From positions 1 to 25,689 of the forward strand of contig CADCWK010000231.1 of the NCBI GenBank assembly GCA_902806375.1: 25,689 bases of DNA. Direction: 5' to 3'. This document shows, in pieces, positions 14,813 through 22,074 of the stretch. Position numbers and translations under genes: made by a program. Below the pieces are notes generated by a model, which worked only from the letters and a program-made list of their open reading frames with translations, was not told the origin of the DNA and searched no databases. This DNA comes from an uncultured Thermomicrobiales bacterium. Lineage in GTDB: Bacteria > Chloroflexota > Chloroflexia > Thermomicrobiales > UBA6265. Position 1 is the stretch's first letter; every line of letters starts with the position of its first letter.

Positions 14813-15352
14813 GTGAGCGTCCCCAGCAACGAGTTCCTTCCCGTCCTGGGCGAGCCGACCCCCATGGGGGAGTCGGGGACGGTGATCGCCTCGCCCCATC
14901 CGATCCAGCTGCGGGCGATCAACCACATCGCGATCCGGGTCAATGAGCTGGAGAAGGCCGAGACGTTCTACACCTCGTTCTTCGGCATGGTGATCCTCGG
15001 CCGGGCCTATCGCGGTCCGCACGGCGGCTACCGCCCCGTCGCCGTGGGGTACGACCCACACACCGCCCGTGCCGGGAACATGGAGGCCGACGTCACCTTC
15101 CTCGGCAGCGAGGCACTCACGTTCGCCCTCCGCCGGGTCGGGCGCGGTGACCGCGTCGAGGCCAACGCGGTGCTCGACCACATCAGTGTCGATGTCGATG
15201 TCCACGGCTTCGCTGAACTGCGGGGCGAAGTCCTGATGCGCAACTTCGATGTGCTGGCGCTGGCACCCGAGTCGATCAGCTTCCGCGACCCGTTCGGGGT
15301 CGTCTGGGAGGTGACGCTCGACGAGGTCGGGGTGTCGCCCGGCCTCACCTGA
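14813..15352 (+). CDS. VOC superfamily (glyoxalase/dioxygenase-like) protein
   Basis: This 179-residue protein has the paired beta-alpha-beta-beta-beta modules of the vicinal oxygen chelate fold. The first starts INHIAIRVNELEKAETFYTS with metal ligand His38, and the second LDHISVDVDVH with His123, ending in DPFGVVWEVTL with Glu166. The His-His-Glu triad is complete, so a divalent metal is expected. The family covers glyoxalases, extradiol dioxygenases, epimerases and antibiotic-binding proteins, and the substrate is not apparent. The GTG at 14813 is preceded by GAGGAG. The first 30 residues are an extra polar extension before the fold. It lies 69 bases before the DinB-like gene and probably shares a transcript with it. 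Confidence 0.85.
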   Translation: MSVPSNEFLPVLGEPTPMGESGTVIASPHPIQLRAINHIAIRVNELEKAETFYTSFFGMVILGRAYRGPHGGYRPVAVGYDPHTARAGNMEADVTFLGSEALTFALRRVGRGDRVEANAVLDHISVDVDVHGFAELRGEVLMRNFDVLALAPESISFRDPFGVVWEVTLDEVGVSPGLT

Positions 15353-15421
15353 GCCGACTCCGCGGCACTCCGCCCGTCCGGCCCCCACTGGCTGCCCCCG
15401 GTCACCGTCCAGGAGACGACC

Positions 15422-15865
15422 ATGCTCGACAGTTACCGCAACCTGATCGACGAACTGCTCGGGACACCCTCCATCCTGAGGACGATGCTCGACGGCACGT
15501 CCGCCCCGCCGCCGGAGGCGCTGACGCTGATCGACGAGCTACGTGCCCGCGACGAGGGGATGCTCGATCGGCTCAACACGATGCTGGCGACCCAGGGGGC
15601 GATCCTCGCGCCGCTGGTCAACGATTCCACCGCCGAGAACGCGGCCCTCGCGCTGTCTGGTGACCCGAATGAACTGCTCTCGCGGTTCGACCACGCGCGT
15701 GGCGAGATCGTCTCGCTGCTGATGAACCTGACGATCCGGGACTGGGGCCGGTCGGCCATCGGCGACGACGGGCAGGAGACCTGGCTGTCGGACGAGGTCG
15801 AGAACCACGTCGACTTCGAGGAGGACCAGCTCGTCCGCATCACCAACGCCATGACGGCCGGCTGA
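15422..15865 (+). CDS. small helical protein, possibly DinB-like
   Basis: This 147-residue soluble protein is all-helical, starting MLDSYRNLIDELLG. The central repeat-like section RARDEGMLDRLNTMLA and the end EVENHVDFEEDQLVRI, with a His followed by acidic residues, recall the DinB/YfiT four-helix fold (possible metal residues His and Asp/Glu). The match is by general pattern only, since the full three-His motif is not seen. The ATG at 15422 follows CAGGAG by 6 bases. It ends 83 bases before a strong hairpin. Its pairing with a VOC-family gene may point to a small-molecule or stress role, which is inference. Confidence 0.6.
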   Translation: MLDSYRNLIDELLGTPSILRTMLDGTSAPPPEALTLIDELRARDEGMLDRLNTMLATQGAILAPLVNDSTAENAALALSGDPNELLSRFDHARGEIVSLLMNLTIRDWGRSAIGDDGQETWLSDEVENHVDFEEDQLVRITNAMTAG

Positions 15866-15947
15866 CGGCTGACGGGCGGTGACGGCGGGACGTCTCGCGA
15901 CGGCCCGGTGGCCGGTGCGGCCCGCAACGGAGTCGGCTGGAACGACG

Positions 15948-15980
15948 CAGGGCCGCCAGTCGGAGAGACCGGCGGCCCTG
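15948..15980 (+). terminator. hairpin terminator after the VOC/DinB-like unit
   Basis: The 10-bp stem 15948-15957 with 15971-15980 is extended by three more pairs after one mismatch, around a GGAGA loop. GGGTTGGGG follows rather than a T run. Location 83 bases after the stop supports termination. Confidence 0.55.
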
Positions 15981-16324
15981 AGGGTTGGGGGGAGGAGTTG
16001 TCCCGTGGTGGCTGGCTGGCCCACCCGGGTCTCCGGGGACGGGATGGCTGCCCATCTCGCCCATGAGCGGGGTCTCGACGCCACAGTGGCTGGCTGTGGT
16101 GTGGAGTCGTGTTCCCGCTCACCAATACAGACGCCCGGGACCCGGAAAACGTTCCGCGCGAGCTGGTCTGGTTCGACTGAATCGACCCTAACGTCACGAC
16201 CGGTCCGTGAGTTACCCGAGGCACGGCACCCTTGCTGCGAACACTGACGCGGGATACAGCGGGCGGCCACGGCTGACCGGATCTACCGGAGCATGGCGAG
16301 CGGCGACGCGGCGACGAGGAACCT
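15981..16324. other. intergenic gap with no gene seen
   Basis: No open frame with family features is present here. A weak promoter-like pair (TTGCTG at 16232 and TACAGC at 16255, 17-base spacing) lies 70 bases before the oxidoreductase start. GAGGA (16316-16320) is the ribosome binding site for that gene. Confidence 0.35.
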
Positions 16325-17680
16325 GTGGCGATGGATGGAGCGGCACCGCTGGACCCGTTCGACCGGGATGACGAGACGGCTGACGACCGACCGGAGGAAG
16401 CCGGTCCGGTGATCGTGATCGGGGCCGGCCTGGCCGGTCTGACCTGCGCCGCGGAGCTGACCCGGGCTGGCCGGCCGGTCGTGGTGCTGGAGGCCGGCGA
16501 CGGGCTCGGTGGCCGTGTCCGGACCGACCGGCGCGACGGCTATCTGCTCGATCGCGGGTTCCAGGTCATCCTCGACGCCTACCCGGCGGTCCGGCGCCAG
16601 CTGGACATCGCCGACCTCCGTCCCGCCGCCTTCGACGCCGGCGCGGCGATCTGGGACGGGCGACGGCTCCACCATCTCGCCGATCCGATCCGGCACCCGC
16701 GGGCACTCGGCGGGGCCATCCGCTCGCCACTGTTCGGTGTTCTCGACAAGGTCCGGCTGGCGGCGCTGGCGGTCCGCGTCCGGACGGCCCGGTGGGCGTC
16801 GGCCAGTGAGGCCGCCGGCGACCCGGAGACGGACCGCTCGGGCGCCGATCTGCTCTGGGACAGCGGCTTCGGTCGCCGGGCCGTGGACGGCTTCGCCCGG
16901 CCGTTCTGGGGCGGGATCACCCTCGACCCGGCCCTGGCCGGCTCTCAGGCGACGCTCCGGTACACCCTCAAGATGTTCCTCGAGGGGCGGGCGGTCCTGC
17001 CCGAATCAGGCGTGCAGGCGCTGCCCGACCACCTCGCGAGCAGGCTCCGCCTCGGCACCGTGCGGTACAACACCCCGGTCGAGGAGTTGATCCGCGTGGG
17101 CGACCGGGTCGTCGGGGTCCGCGCACGCGGTGACGTCAGGTCCGCGTCGTCGGTCGTCGTCGCGACCGACCCGGCCACCGCCCGGCGCCTGACCGGCGAC
17201 GGGCGCTTCCCCGACGACTCCAGCGGACTGGGCTGCACGACCGTCTACCTCAAGGGACGGCGCCAGCCGGAGATCGGCCGCCGGCTGCTACTCGATGGCT
17301 CGGGGCGCCTCTCGGTCAACCACGTCGCTCCGCTGAGCAATGTCCAGTCGTCCTACGCGCCGAACGGTCGGCATCTGCTGGCGGCGGTGCTGCTCGGCGA
17401 GCACGCCGCCAATCTCGATGACGAGGCGGTGGCGACCCAGGCGCGGGCCGAGACGGTCAGGATGCTGGGCCATACCGCGGCCGAGTGGGACATCCTCTCG
17501 GTCGTCCGGGTCCCGTTCAGCCAGTTCGCGCAACCGCCGGGCATCTACGGCCGCCTGCCGGAGGCAGACAGCGGCACGCCGGGTCTGGTCTACGCGGGCG
17601 AGGCGACCGCCGATTCCAGCCAGAACGGCGCGATCATCAGTGGCGAGGCGGCCGCCCGGTACATCCTCGGCTCCAGCTGA
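16325..17680 (+). CDS. FAD-dependent amine oxidase/phytoene desaturase-like oxidoreductase
   Basis: This 451-residue protein has a Rossmann FAD site, VIGAGLAGLTCAAEL (GxGxxG at 33-38), then the conserved GGRVRT (62-67) of the flavin amine oxidase/phytoene desaturase group, and the C-terminal FAD motif GLVYAGEATADSSQNGAIISGE. It should use FAD to oxidise amines or insert double bonds in a hydrophobic substrate; the substrate is not set by the sequence. No signal peptide or membrane helix is visible. The N-terminal 28 residues are an acidic extension. The start is GTG 16325 or ATG 16331, both near GAGGA. The lipoate-ligase genes follow at a gap of 51 bases, so co-transcription is likely, yet no shared pathway is obvious. 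A carotenoid role is possible given the gene at 1-59, but they are far apart. Confidence 0.85.
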   Translation: MAMDGAAPLDPFDRDDETADDRPEEAGPVIVIGAGLAGLTCAAELTRAGRPVVVLEAGDGLGGRVRTDRRDGYLLDRGFQVILDAYPAVRRQLDIADLRPAAFDAGAAIWDGRRLHHLADPIRHPRALGGAIRSPLFGVLDKVRLAALAVRVRTARWASASEAAGDPETDRSGADLLWDSGFGRRAVDGFARPFWGGITLDPALAGSQATLRYTLKMFLEGRAVLPESGVQALPDHLASRLRLGTVRYNTPVEELIRVGDRVVGVRARGDVRSASSVVVATDPATARRLTGDGRFPDDSSGLGCTTVYLKGRRQPEIGRRLLLDGSGRLSVNHVAPLSNVQSSYAPNGRHLLAAVLLGEHAANLDDEAVATQARAETVRMLGHTAAEWDILSVVRVPFSQFAQPPGIYGRLPEADSGTPGLVYAGEATADSSQNGAIISGEAAARYILGSS

Positions 17681-17731
17681 CCCGCGAACCGGTGCGGTGA
17701 CGCGATCATCGCCCGGTGCAGGAGGTTCTCG

Positions 17732-18034
17732 ATGACGTACCACGGCGAGTACAAGGTTCCCGGTGGCAAACTGGTCAAGGTCGACTTCACCGTCGACGGC
17801 GAGACCCTGCAGGACGTCGTCGTCAGCGGCGACTTCTTCCTCTACCCCGAGGAGACCCTGGAGGACATCCGCGCGTCGCTGGTCGGGCTCCCGGCCGCGA
17901 CCGACGAGGCGGGGATCGCCGACCGGATCCGCCAGCGGATCGACCCCGGCGCCGAACTCCTCGGGACATCCCCGGAGGCCATCGCGATCGCGGTCCGTCG
18001 CGCCCTCGCGGAGCCGGTCTCGTCCCCGGTCTAG
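17732..18034 (+). CDS. lplB: lipoate-protein ligase C-terminal (accessory) domain protein
   Basis: This 100-residue protein matches the Lip_prot_lig_C domain as a free-standing subunit: YHGEYKVPGGKLVKVDF, then VVVSGDFFLYPEETLEDI near residue 30-45, followed by a helical end. In Thermoplasma and relatives this small protein (LplB) is needed by the catalytic LplA to activate lipoate with ATP. The ATG at 17732 follows CAGGAGG. It precedes the catalytic gene by 53 bases, which supports a two-component enzyme rather than a fused one. The length agrees with known LplB of about 90-100 residues. Confidence 0.85.
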   Translation: MTYHGEYKVPGGKLVKVDFTVDGETLQDVVVSGDFFLYPEETLEDIRASLVGLPAATDEAGIADRIRQRIDPGAELLGTSPEAIAIAVRRALAEPVSSPV

Positions 18035-18087
18035 ACCGTTCTCTCGCCCCTCCCGCTCTCGCCCAGCCCGCCGCCCGGAGGACGACC

Positions 18088-18927
18088 ATGACATCCCCCC
18101 AGCCCACCATCATCGCCGCGACCGAGAAGATCGCCGTCGAGGCGCCCGCCGACGCCGCCGAGCGCTGGGGACGCTATGACTGGCGCCTGATCCCCGGCAC
18201 GCCGCGCCCGCCGCACCTGAACATGGCGCTCGACGAGGTGCTGACCCTGCGGGTCGGCGCCGGGCTGCGCCAGCCGACCATCCGGGTCTGGAAGTGGGAC
18301 CGCAGGGCGATCGTCCTTGGGCGGTTCCAGTCGGTCCGGAACGAGGTCGACGAGGAGGTCGCGGCCGGGGAAGACATCACCATCACCCGCCGGATCAGCG
18401 GCGGTGGGGCGATGTTCATTGAGCCGGAGGGCGCGATCACCTGGTCGATCCACGCTCCGGAGGAGATCGTGGCTGGGCTGACGTTCCCGGAGTCGTACGC
18501 CTTCTTCGACGGCTTCATCGTCGACGCGCTGCGCGGACTCGGCGTGGACGCGTGGTACGCCCCGCTCAACGACGTCACCTCGCGCGGCGGCAAGCTCGGC
18601 GGCGCGGCCCAGGCCCGGCGGGGTGGAGCCGTCCTGCACCACACGACGATGGCCTACGCCATGAACACGTCGCTGATGGCCCGGGTGCTCCGGATCGGCC
18701 GGGAGAAGCTGAGCGACAAGGGGGTCGCCTCGGCCGAGAAGCGCGTCAGCGCCATCCAGGCCCAGACCGACCTCAGCCGCGACGACCTGATCGACGCGCT
18801 GTTCAGTCACTTCGGCGCCCGCTACCGCCTCACGCCCGATGAGCTCACCGCCGATGAGCTCGCCGAGGCCGAGCGTCTGGTCGACGACCGCTTCTCGACG
18901 CGACCCTGGGTCTATTTCCTCCCCTAG
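18088..18927 (+). CDS. lplA: lipoate-protein ligase A, catalytic subunit
   Basis: This 279-residue protein of the BPL/LplA/LipB family attaches lipoyl groups to lysines of the E2 and H proteins of 2-oxoacid dehydrogenases and the glycine cleavage system. Visible features are NMALDE near residue 45, VWKWDRRAIVLGRFQ, the RRISGGGAMF lipoate/ATP site (Arg101-Arg102 and Gly105-107), and the catalytic lysine in GKLGGAAQARR (Lys169). The ATG at 18088 follows GGAGGACGACC. The first 30 residues are a poorly conserved lead. It lacks the C-terminal accessory domain found in E. coli LplA, which is supplied by the preceding gene. It is followed by a convergent gene on the other strand, only 31 bases away. 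Confidence 0.88.
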   Translation: MTSPQPTIIAATEKIAVEAPADAAERWGRYDWRLIPGTPRPPHLNMALDEVLTLRVGAGLRQPTIRVWKWDRRAIVLGRFQSVRNEVDEEVAAGEDITITRRISGGGAMFIEPEGAITWSIHAPEEIVAGLTFPESYAFFDGFIVDALRGLGVDAWYAPLNDVTSRGGKLGGAAQARRGGAVLHHTTMAYAMNTSLMARVLRIGREKLSDKGVASAEKRVSAIQAQTDLSRDDLIDALFSHFGARYRLTPDELTADELAEAERLVDDRFSTRPWVYFLP

Positions 18928-18958
18928 CGCACAGGGGGAGATCCGGTGTCCCGCCCGG

Positions 18959-19468
18959 TCAGAACACCCCGCCGGCGGCTCCAGCGTGCTGGGCCAGCGC
19001 GACGATGAACGCCCCCGAGGCGGCGAGCGCCCCGGCCGCCCGGACGTGGTTCCAGCAGCTCCACCGCGTCACATAGTCGGCCCACGTCGCCGGCGCCTCG
19101 GCGCTCGCCGGATCGATCCCGGCGAGCCGGTCGTTGAGCGGCACGTTGAACGCCACCGTGACGCCGACCGTCAGGATCAGATAGAGCAGGCTCCCTGTCA
19201 GCAGGAGCCCCGCCCCCGCGTCGGCCAGATCCCGGGCGGCCTGGACGATACCCACCACGCACAGCGCGGCCGTCCCGAACAGCGCGCCCATGAACCAGGG
19301 GTTGATCACCGCGACGTTGATCGACCGCATGGCCGCGATGCCCTGCGCGGTCGGCAGGTCACGGAGCGCCCGCATCACGAAGACCGAGAACGCGAAGAAC
19401 GCCCCGGCGATCAACCCACAGCCGAGGGCCGGGAGCAGGATGAGGGCGAACAGCCCTTCGTTGGTCAT
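18959..19468 (-). CDS. DUF1772-like (anthrone oxygenase type) membrane protein
   Basis: This 169-residue protein has four transmembrane helices: LFALILLPALGCGLIAGAFF, INPWFMGALFGTAALCVVGI, LLTGSLLYLILTVGVTVAFN and an end helix AAGALAASGAFIVALA. The NVPLNDRL motif after the third helix and a Trp/Arg-rich loop before the last helix are the marks of DUF1772 proteins, some of which are called anthrone oxygenases. The true activity of most members is not known. The ATG at 19468 is preferred over upstream starts because the conserved first helix begins there and TGGAG is nearby upstream. It converges with lplA (31-base gap). The mosaic repeat at 19521-19716 lies just upstream, possibly within its leader. 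Confidence 0.75.
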   Translation of the reverse strand: MTNEGLFALILLPALGCGLIAGAFFAFSVFVMRALRDLPTAQGIAAMRSINVAVINPWFMGALFGTAALCVVGIVQAARDLADAGAGLLLTGSLLYLILTVGVTVAFNVPLNDRLAGIDPASAEAPATWADYVTRWSCWNHVRAAGALAASGAFIVALAQHAGAAGGVF

Positions 19469-19520
19469 CGCGAGCTCCAGTCTGTCTGACGGATTGCCGG
19501 TTCCGTAGCGAAGCCGTTTG

Positions 19521-19716
19521 GTAGGAGCGAGGCCTTGTGGTTGCCCGGCCGTCGCAGCGGCCATCGCCCCGCAGGGCGATGACCGCGCTACAGCGGTTGT
19601 CATTGAAGTGCCTGCTCGCGGTCCAGCGACGTGCTCCCCTCTCTGGGCACCTGCGGAGCCGAAGCCGCTTCAGCGGGTGAGCGAGCAGGTGAGCCGGAGA
19701 GGGGTTGGGGGAGAGG
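19521..19716. repeat. mosaic intergenic repeat element with hairpins
   Basis: This stretch has a different texture from the coding sequence. Starting at GTAGGAGCGAGGCCTTGTGG it includes a perfect 8-bp hairpin (19562-19569 with 19574-19581, loop CGCA), a 9-bp inverted repeat (19611-19619 with 19681-19689) and an 8-bp pair CCCCTCTC/GAGAGGGG (19636-19643 with 19697-19704). It ends in GAGAGGGGTTGGGGGAGAGG, a kind of word common in intergenic repeat families of Chloroflexi and others. It looks like two repeat units joined end to end. No coding capacity is supported. Copies elsewhere in the genome are expected but cannot be seen here. Confidence 0.55.
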
Positions 19717-19903
19717 TCTGGTTCGCCACCGGACACTTCACTGGAAAACCGCGCCAACCACCTCGGTGGCCATATCGCACCACCGTGGTCTGCCATATCG
19801 TGGCTCCTGACGGAGCGGACGAGGACGAGCCATGGCCCCTATGATCGACCCAAGGTTGTCGCTCACGCATGAGAGGCCGGCGCGTCCCGCTATCGGACCG
19901 TCG

Positions 19904-20800
19904 TCAATGGACCGCGACGGTCCGGTAAGCATCGGCGAGGTCGACCGCGAAGTCCTCGAACCGGGTCGGGGTGGTGTTGACCGGGGTGCGGCCCTCCCGG
20001 GAGACGATCGTCCCGTCGCTGAGCGCGCGGCCCAGTTCGACGTGCCCATTGGCCGAATCCTGGGAGAATCCGGCGGCGATCAGCGCCGCGACCATCTCCC
20101 CGTCGGGGAACCGGACATAAGGCAGGTCCGGCCGGCCGATCGCCCGGCCAAGGATGCGGGTGGCTTCGGCGTAGCTCAGGTCCCGCTCACCCAGCAGCTC
20201 GCGGGTGACGACGCCCTCCCAGTCGCGGGCCCGGAGCGCCCGGGCGGCCACCGCCGCGATGTCGCGAGTGGCGATCATTGGGATCGCGACGTCCGGGTCG
20301 ACGACGTCGCCGTTGATGCCGTGCTCACGGATCAGGTCCAGGCTGGCGTGGAAGTTCTCGAAGAACGAGCCGCAGCGCAGCACCAGGACGTTGGTGTCCG
20401 GCAGGCGACGCAGCCGCTGCTCCTGCTCGTACAGGCTGGCGACGAACCCGGTCCCCGACCGCAGGTCGGCCCCAACGCTGCTCAGCGCGACGACGTGGCG
20501 GACACCGCTCCGCCGGATGGCGGCCGTGATGGCCTCGCCCAGCCGGCGCTGGTTGGCATGGTAGTCGGGTGTCGCCGGGTCATAGGGCGACAGGGTATAG
20601 ACGGCGTCGCTACCGACGAACGCCTGGGTCAGGAACGCCGCGTCGGCCGCGTCGCCCGCCGCCGTGTCCGCGCCAAGGTCGGCGATCGCCGCGAGCCGTG
20701 CCGTCGAGCGACCGATCGCCCGGACCGGTTCACCTGCCGCCAGCAGTGCCCGGACGATCTGGCCACCCGTGTTCCCCGTCGCTCCCATCACGCTGATCAT
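19904..20800 (-). CDS. NmrA-like NAD(P)-dependent oxidoreductase or sensor
   Basis: This 298-residue protein begins with the Rossmann motif GATGNTGGQIVRALLAAGEPV (GxxGxxG at 6-12), typical of NmrA/atypical short-chain dehydrogenases. VVALSSVGAD and DIAAVAARAL further on are also family marks. The catalytic Tyr-x-x-x-Lys of classical SDRs is not kept, as in NmrA-type proteins, which may act as redox sensors or quinone oxidoreductases. The ATG at 20800 follows GGGAAG with six bases between. It is divergent from the AraC regulator (170-base gap), which is a common pairing of regulator and target; autoregulation and control of this gene by the regulator are likely. No signal or membrane helix is visible. 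Confidence 0.85.
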   Translation of the reverse strand: MISVMGATGNTGGQIVRALLAAGEPVRAIGRSTARLAAIADLGADTAAGDAADAAFLTQAFVGSDAVYTLSPYDPATPDYHANQRRLGEAITAAIRRSGVRHVVALSSVGADLRSGTGFVASLYEQEQRLRRLPDTNVLVLRCGSFFENFHASLDLIREHGINGDVVDPDVAIPMIATRDIAAVAARALRARDWEGVVTRELLGERDLSYAEATRILGRAIGRPDLPYVRFPDGEMVAALIAAGFSQDSANGHVELGRALSDGTIVSREGRTPVNTTPTRFEDFAVDLADAYRTVAVH

Positions 20801-20934
20801 GTGTCACTTCCCTTCATCATGGTCCCGGATGCCCGTCCCGCGGTTCGGGATTGGCCTGTCGTCCAGTCTGTCGGCTGTCTGGTCGACGGCGAATGCCTGG
20901 ACGTCGCTGAAACATGATCAGTCGTCCGGATCAA

Positions 20935-20965
20935 TGGACGATGGGGAATCGCCACTGGATACTGT
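20935..20965 (+). promoter_or_regulatory. possible promoter for a leaderless araC-type gene
   Basis: TACTGT (20960-20965) ends five bases before the ATG at 20971, with TGGACG (20935-20940) as a -35 at a rather long 19-base spacing. Transcription would start at or very near the ATG. No Shine-Dalgarno precedes that ATG. Confidence 0.3.
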
Positions 20966-20970
20966 CTGGT

Positions 20971-21939
20971 ATGAGCAGCAACGACTTCTGGCCGGCGCAG
21001 GACCCGCTCGGTGAGGCGCTCCACTTCCTCCGGATGACGGGCAGCTTCTACTGCCGGTCGGAGCTGACCGTGCCCTGGGGGCTCGCCCTGCCGCCGATGG
21101 CTGGCTGCCTGTGGTTCCATGTCGTGACGTCCGGCCGGGCCTGGCTGGACGCCGAAGGGAAAGGCTCGCGGGAGCTGCTGCCGGGTGCGCTCGTGCTCGT
21201 CCCCCACGGCGAGGGACACCGGCTCCGGAGTGGGCCGGGCGTCGCGACGCCGCCCATCCTGTCCCTGCGGCGCGAGATCGTCAGCGACCGGTACGAGATC
21301 CTCCGCCACGGTGGGGGCGGCGAACCGACGACGCTGATCTGCGGCGCCGTCACCTTCGACCACCCGGCGGCGCAGTCCCTCGTCCGGCTGCTGCCCCGGA
21401 TCATGCAGGCCGAGGCAGCCGGGCCGTCCCAGTCCGAATGGATGCAGAGCACGCTCCGGCTGATCGCCGCCGAGTCCCGTGAGTTGCGTCCTGGCGGCGA
21501 GACCGTCATCACCCGGCTGGCCGACATCCTGATTATCCAGGCGATCCGGGACTGGATCGCCCACGACCCGTCCGCCCGGACGGGCTGGCTCGGCGCCCTC
21601 CAGGACCGGCAGATCGGCCGGGCGATCACGCTGATCCACCGCGAACCGGCGCGGGAATGGACGGTCGCGTCCCTCGCCAGCGAGGTGGCGATGTCCCGAT
21701 CGGCCTTCGCCGCCCGGTTCACGGCGCTCGTGGGGGAGCCCGCCATCAGCTACGCGACGCGCTGGCGCATGCAGGTCGCGGTCGATCTGCTCGGGGGTGA
21801 GCGCCTGACGGTGGACGAGGTGGCCGACCGTCTCGGCTACGGGTCCGCGGCCGCCTTCAGCCGGGCCTTCACGCGGACCACCGGCGTCTCACCGGGATCG
21901 GTGCGGCGCAACAGGTCAGCGGCGGCAGCCACCAGCTAG
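20971..21939 (+). CDS. AraC-family transcriptional regulator with cupin sensor domain
   Basis: This 322-residue protein has an N-terminal cupin_6-type sensor (about 10-170: GSFYCRSELTVPWG, FHVVTSGRAWL, LVLVPHGEGHRL) and a C-terminal pair of helix-turn-helix motifs (about 215-315). The second is DEVADRLGYGSAAAFSRAFTRTTGVSPG, the AraC family signature, and the first is WTVASLASEVAMSRSAFAARF. Such regulators respond to small molecules and usually control a neighbouring gene; here the divergent NmrA-type gene is the obvious target. The ATG at 20971 is chosen because the cupin domain starts soon after it; it lacks a ribosome binding site, so a leaderless start or an upstream ATG (20941, 20914) is possible. 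Confidence 0.87.
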   Translation: MSSNDFWPAQDPLGEALHFLRMTGSFYCRSELTVPWGLALPPMAGCLWFHVVTSGRAWLDAEGKGSRELLPGALVLVPHGEGHRLRSGPGVATPPILSLRREIVSDRYEILRHGGGGEPTTLICGAVTFDHPAAQSLVRLLPRIMQAEAAGPSQSEWMQSTLRLIAAESRELRPGGETVITRLADILIIQAIRDWIAHDPSARTGWLGALQDRQIGRAITLIHREPAREWTVASLASEVAMSRSAFAARFTALVGEPAISYATRWRMQVAVDLLGGERLTVDEVADRLGYGSAAAFSRAFTRTTGVSPGSVRRNRSAAAATS

Positions 21940-22001
21940 CCCGGGCACCACCAGGACGTTCTTCTGCTATCGTCCTTCGTCTGACACATCGAGTGCGACG
22001 G

Positions 22002-22049
22002 CAGTCGCCCCTCGGGCCGCACATCGCGGTGCCCGGGGGCGGCTGCCTC
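22002..22049 (+). terminator. long imperfect hairpin between the AraC regulator and the M20 gene
   Basis: The arms 22002-22018 and 22034-22049 pair over 16 positions with one bulge and two G-T wobbles, and the loop itself forms a further CCGC/GCGG stem. It lies 62 bases past the araC-type stop and 25 bases before the next start. It may terminate the first transcript or fold in the leader of the second; no T run follows. Confidence 0.45.
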
Positions 22050-22074
22050 TAGCGACAGGCAGGGATGGGACAGC

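Noticed and set aside
16232..16260. Promoter TTGCTG-17-TACAGC before the flavoenzyme gene
   Set aside because: Both hexamers match consensus poorly; kept only as a remark within the intergenic entry.
19832..20917. Plus-strand open frame of 361 codons opposite the NmrA-like gene
   Set aside because: The minus strand holds the Rossmann motif and family pattern; the plus frame is its shadow.
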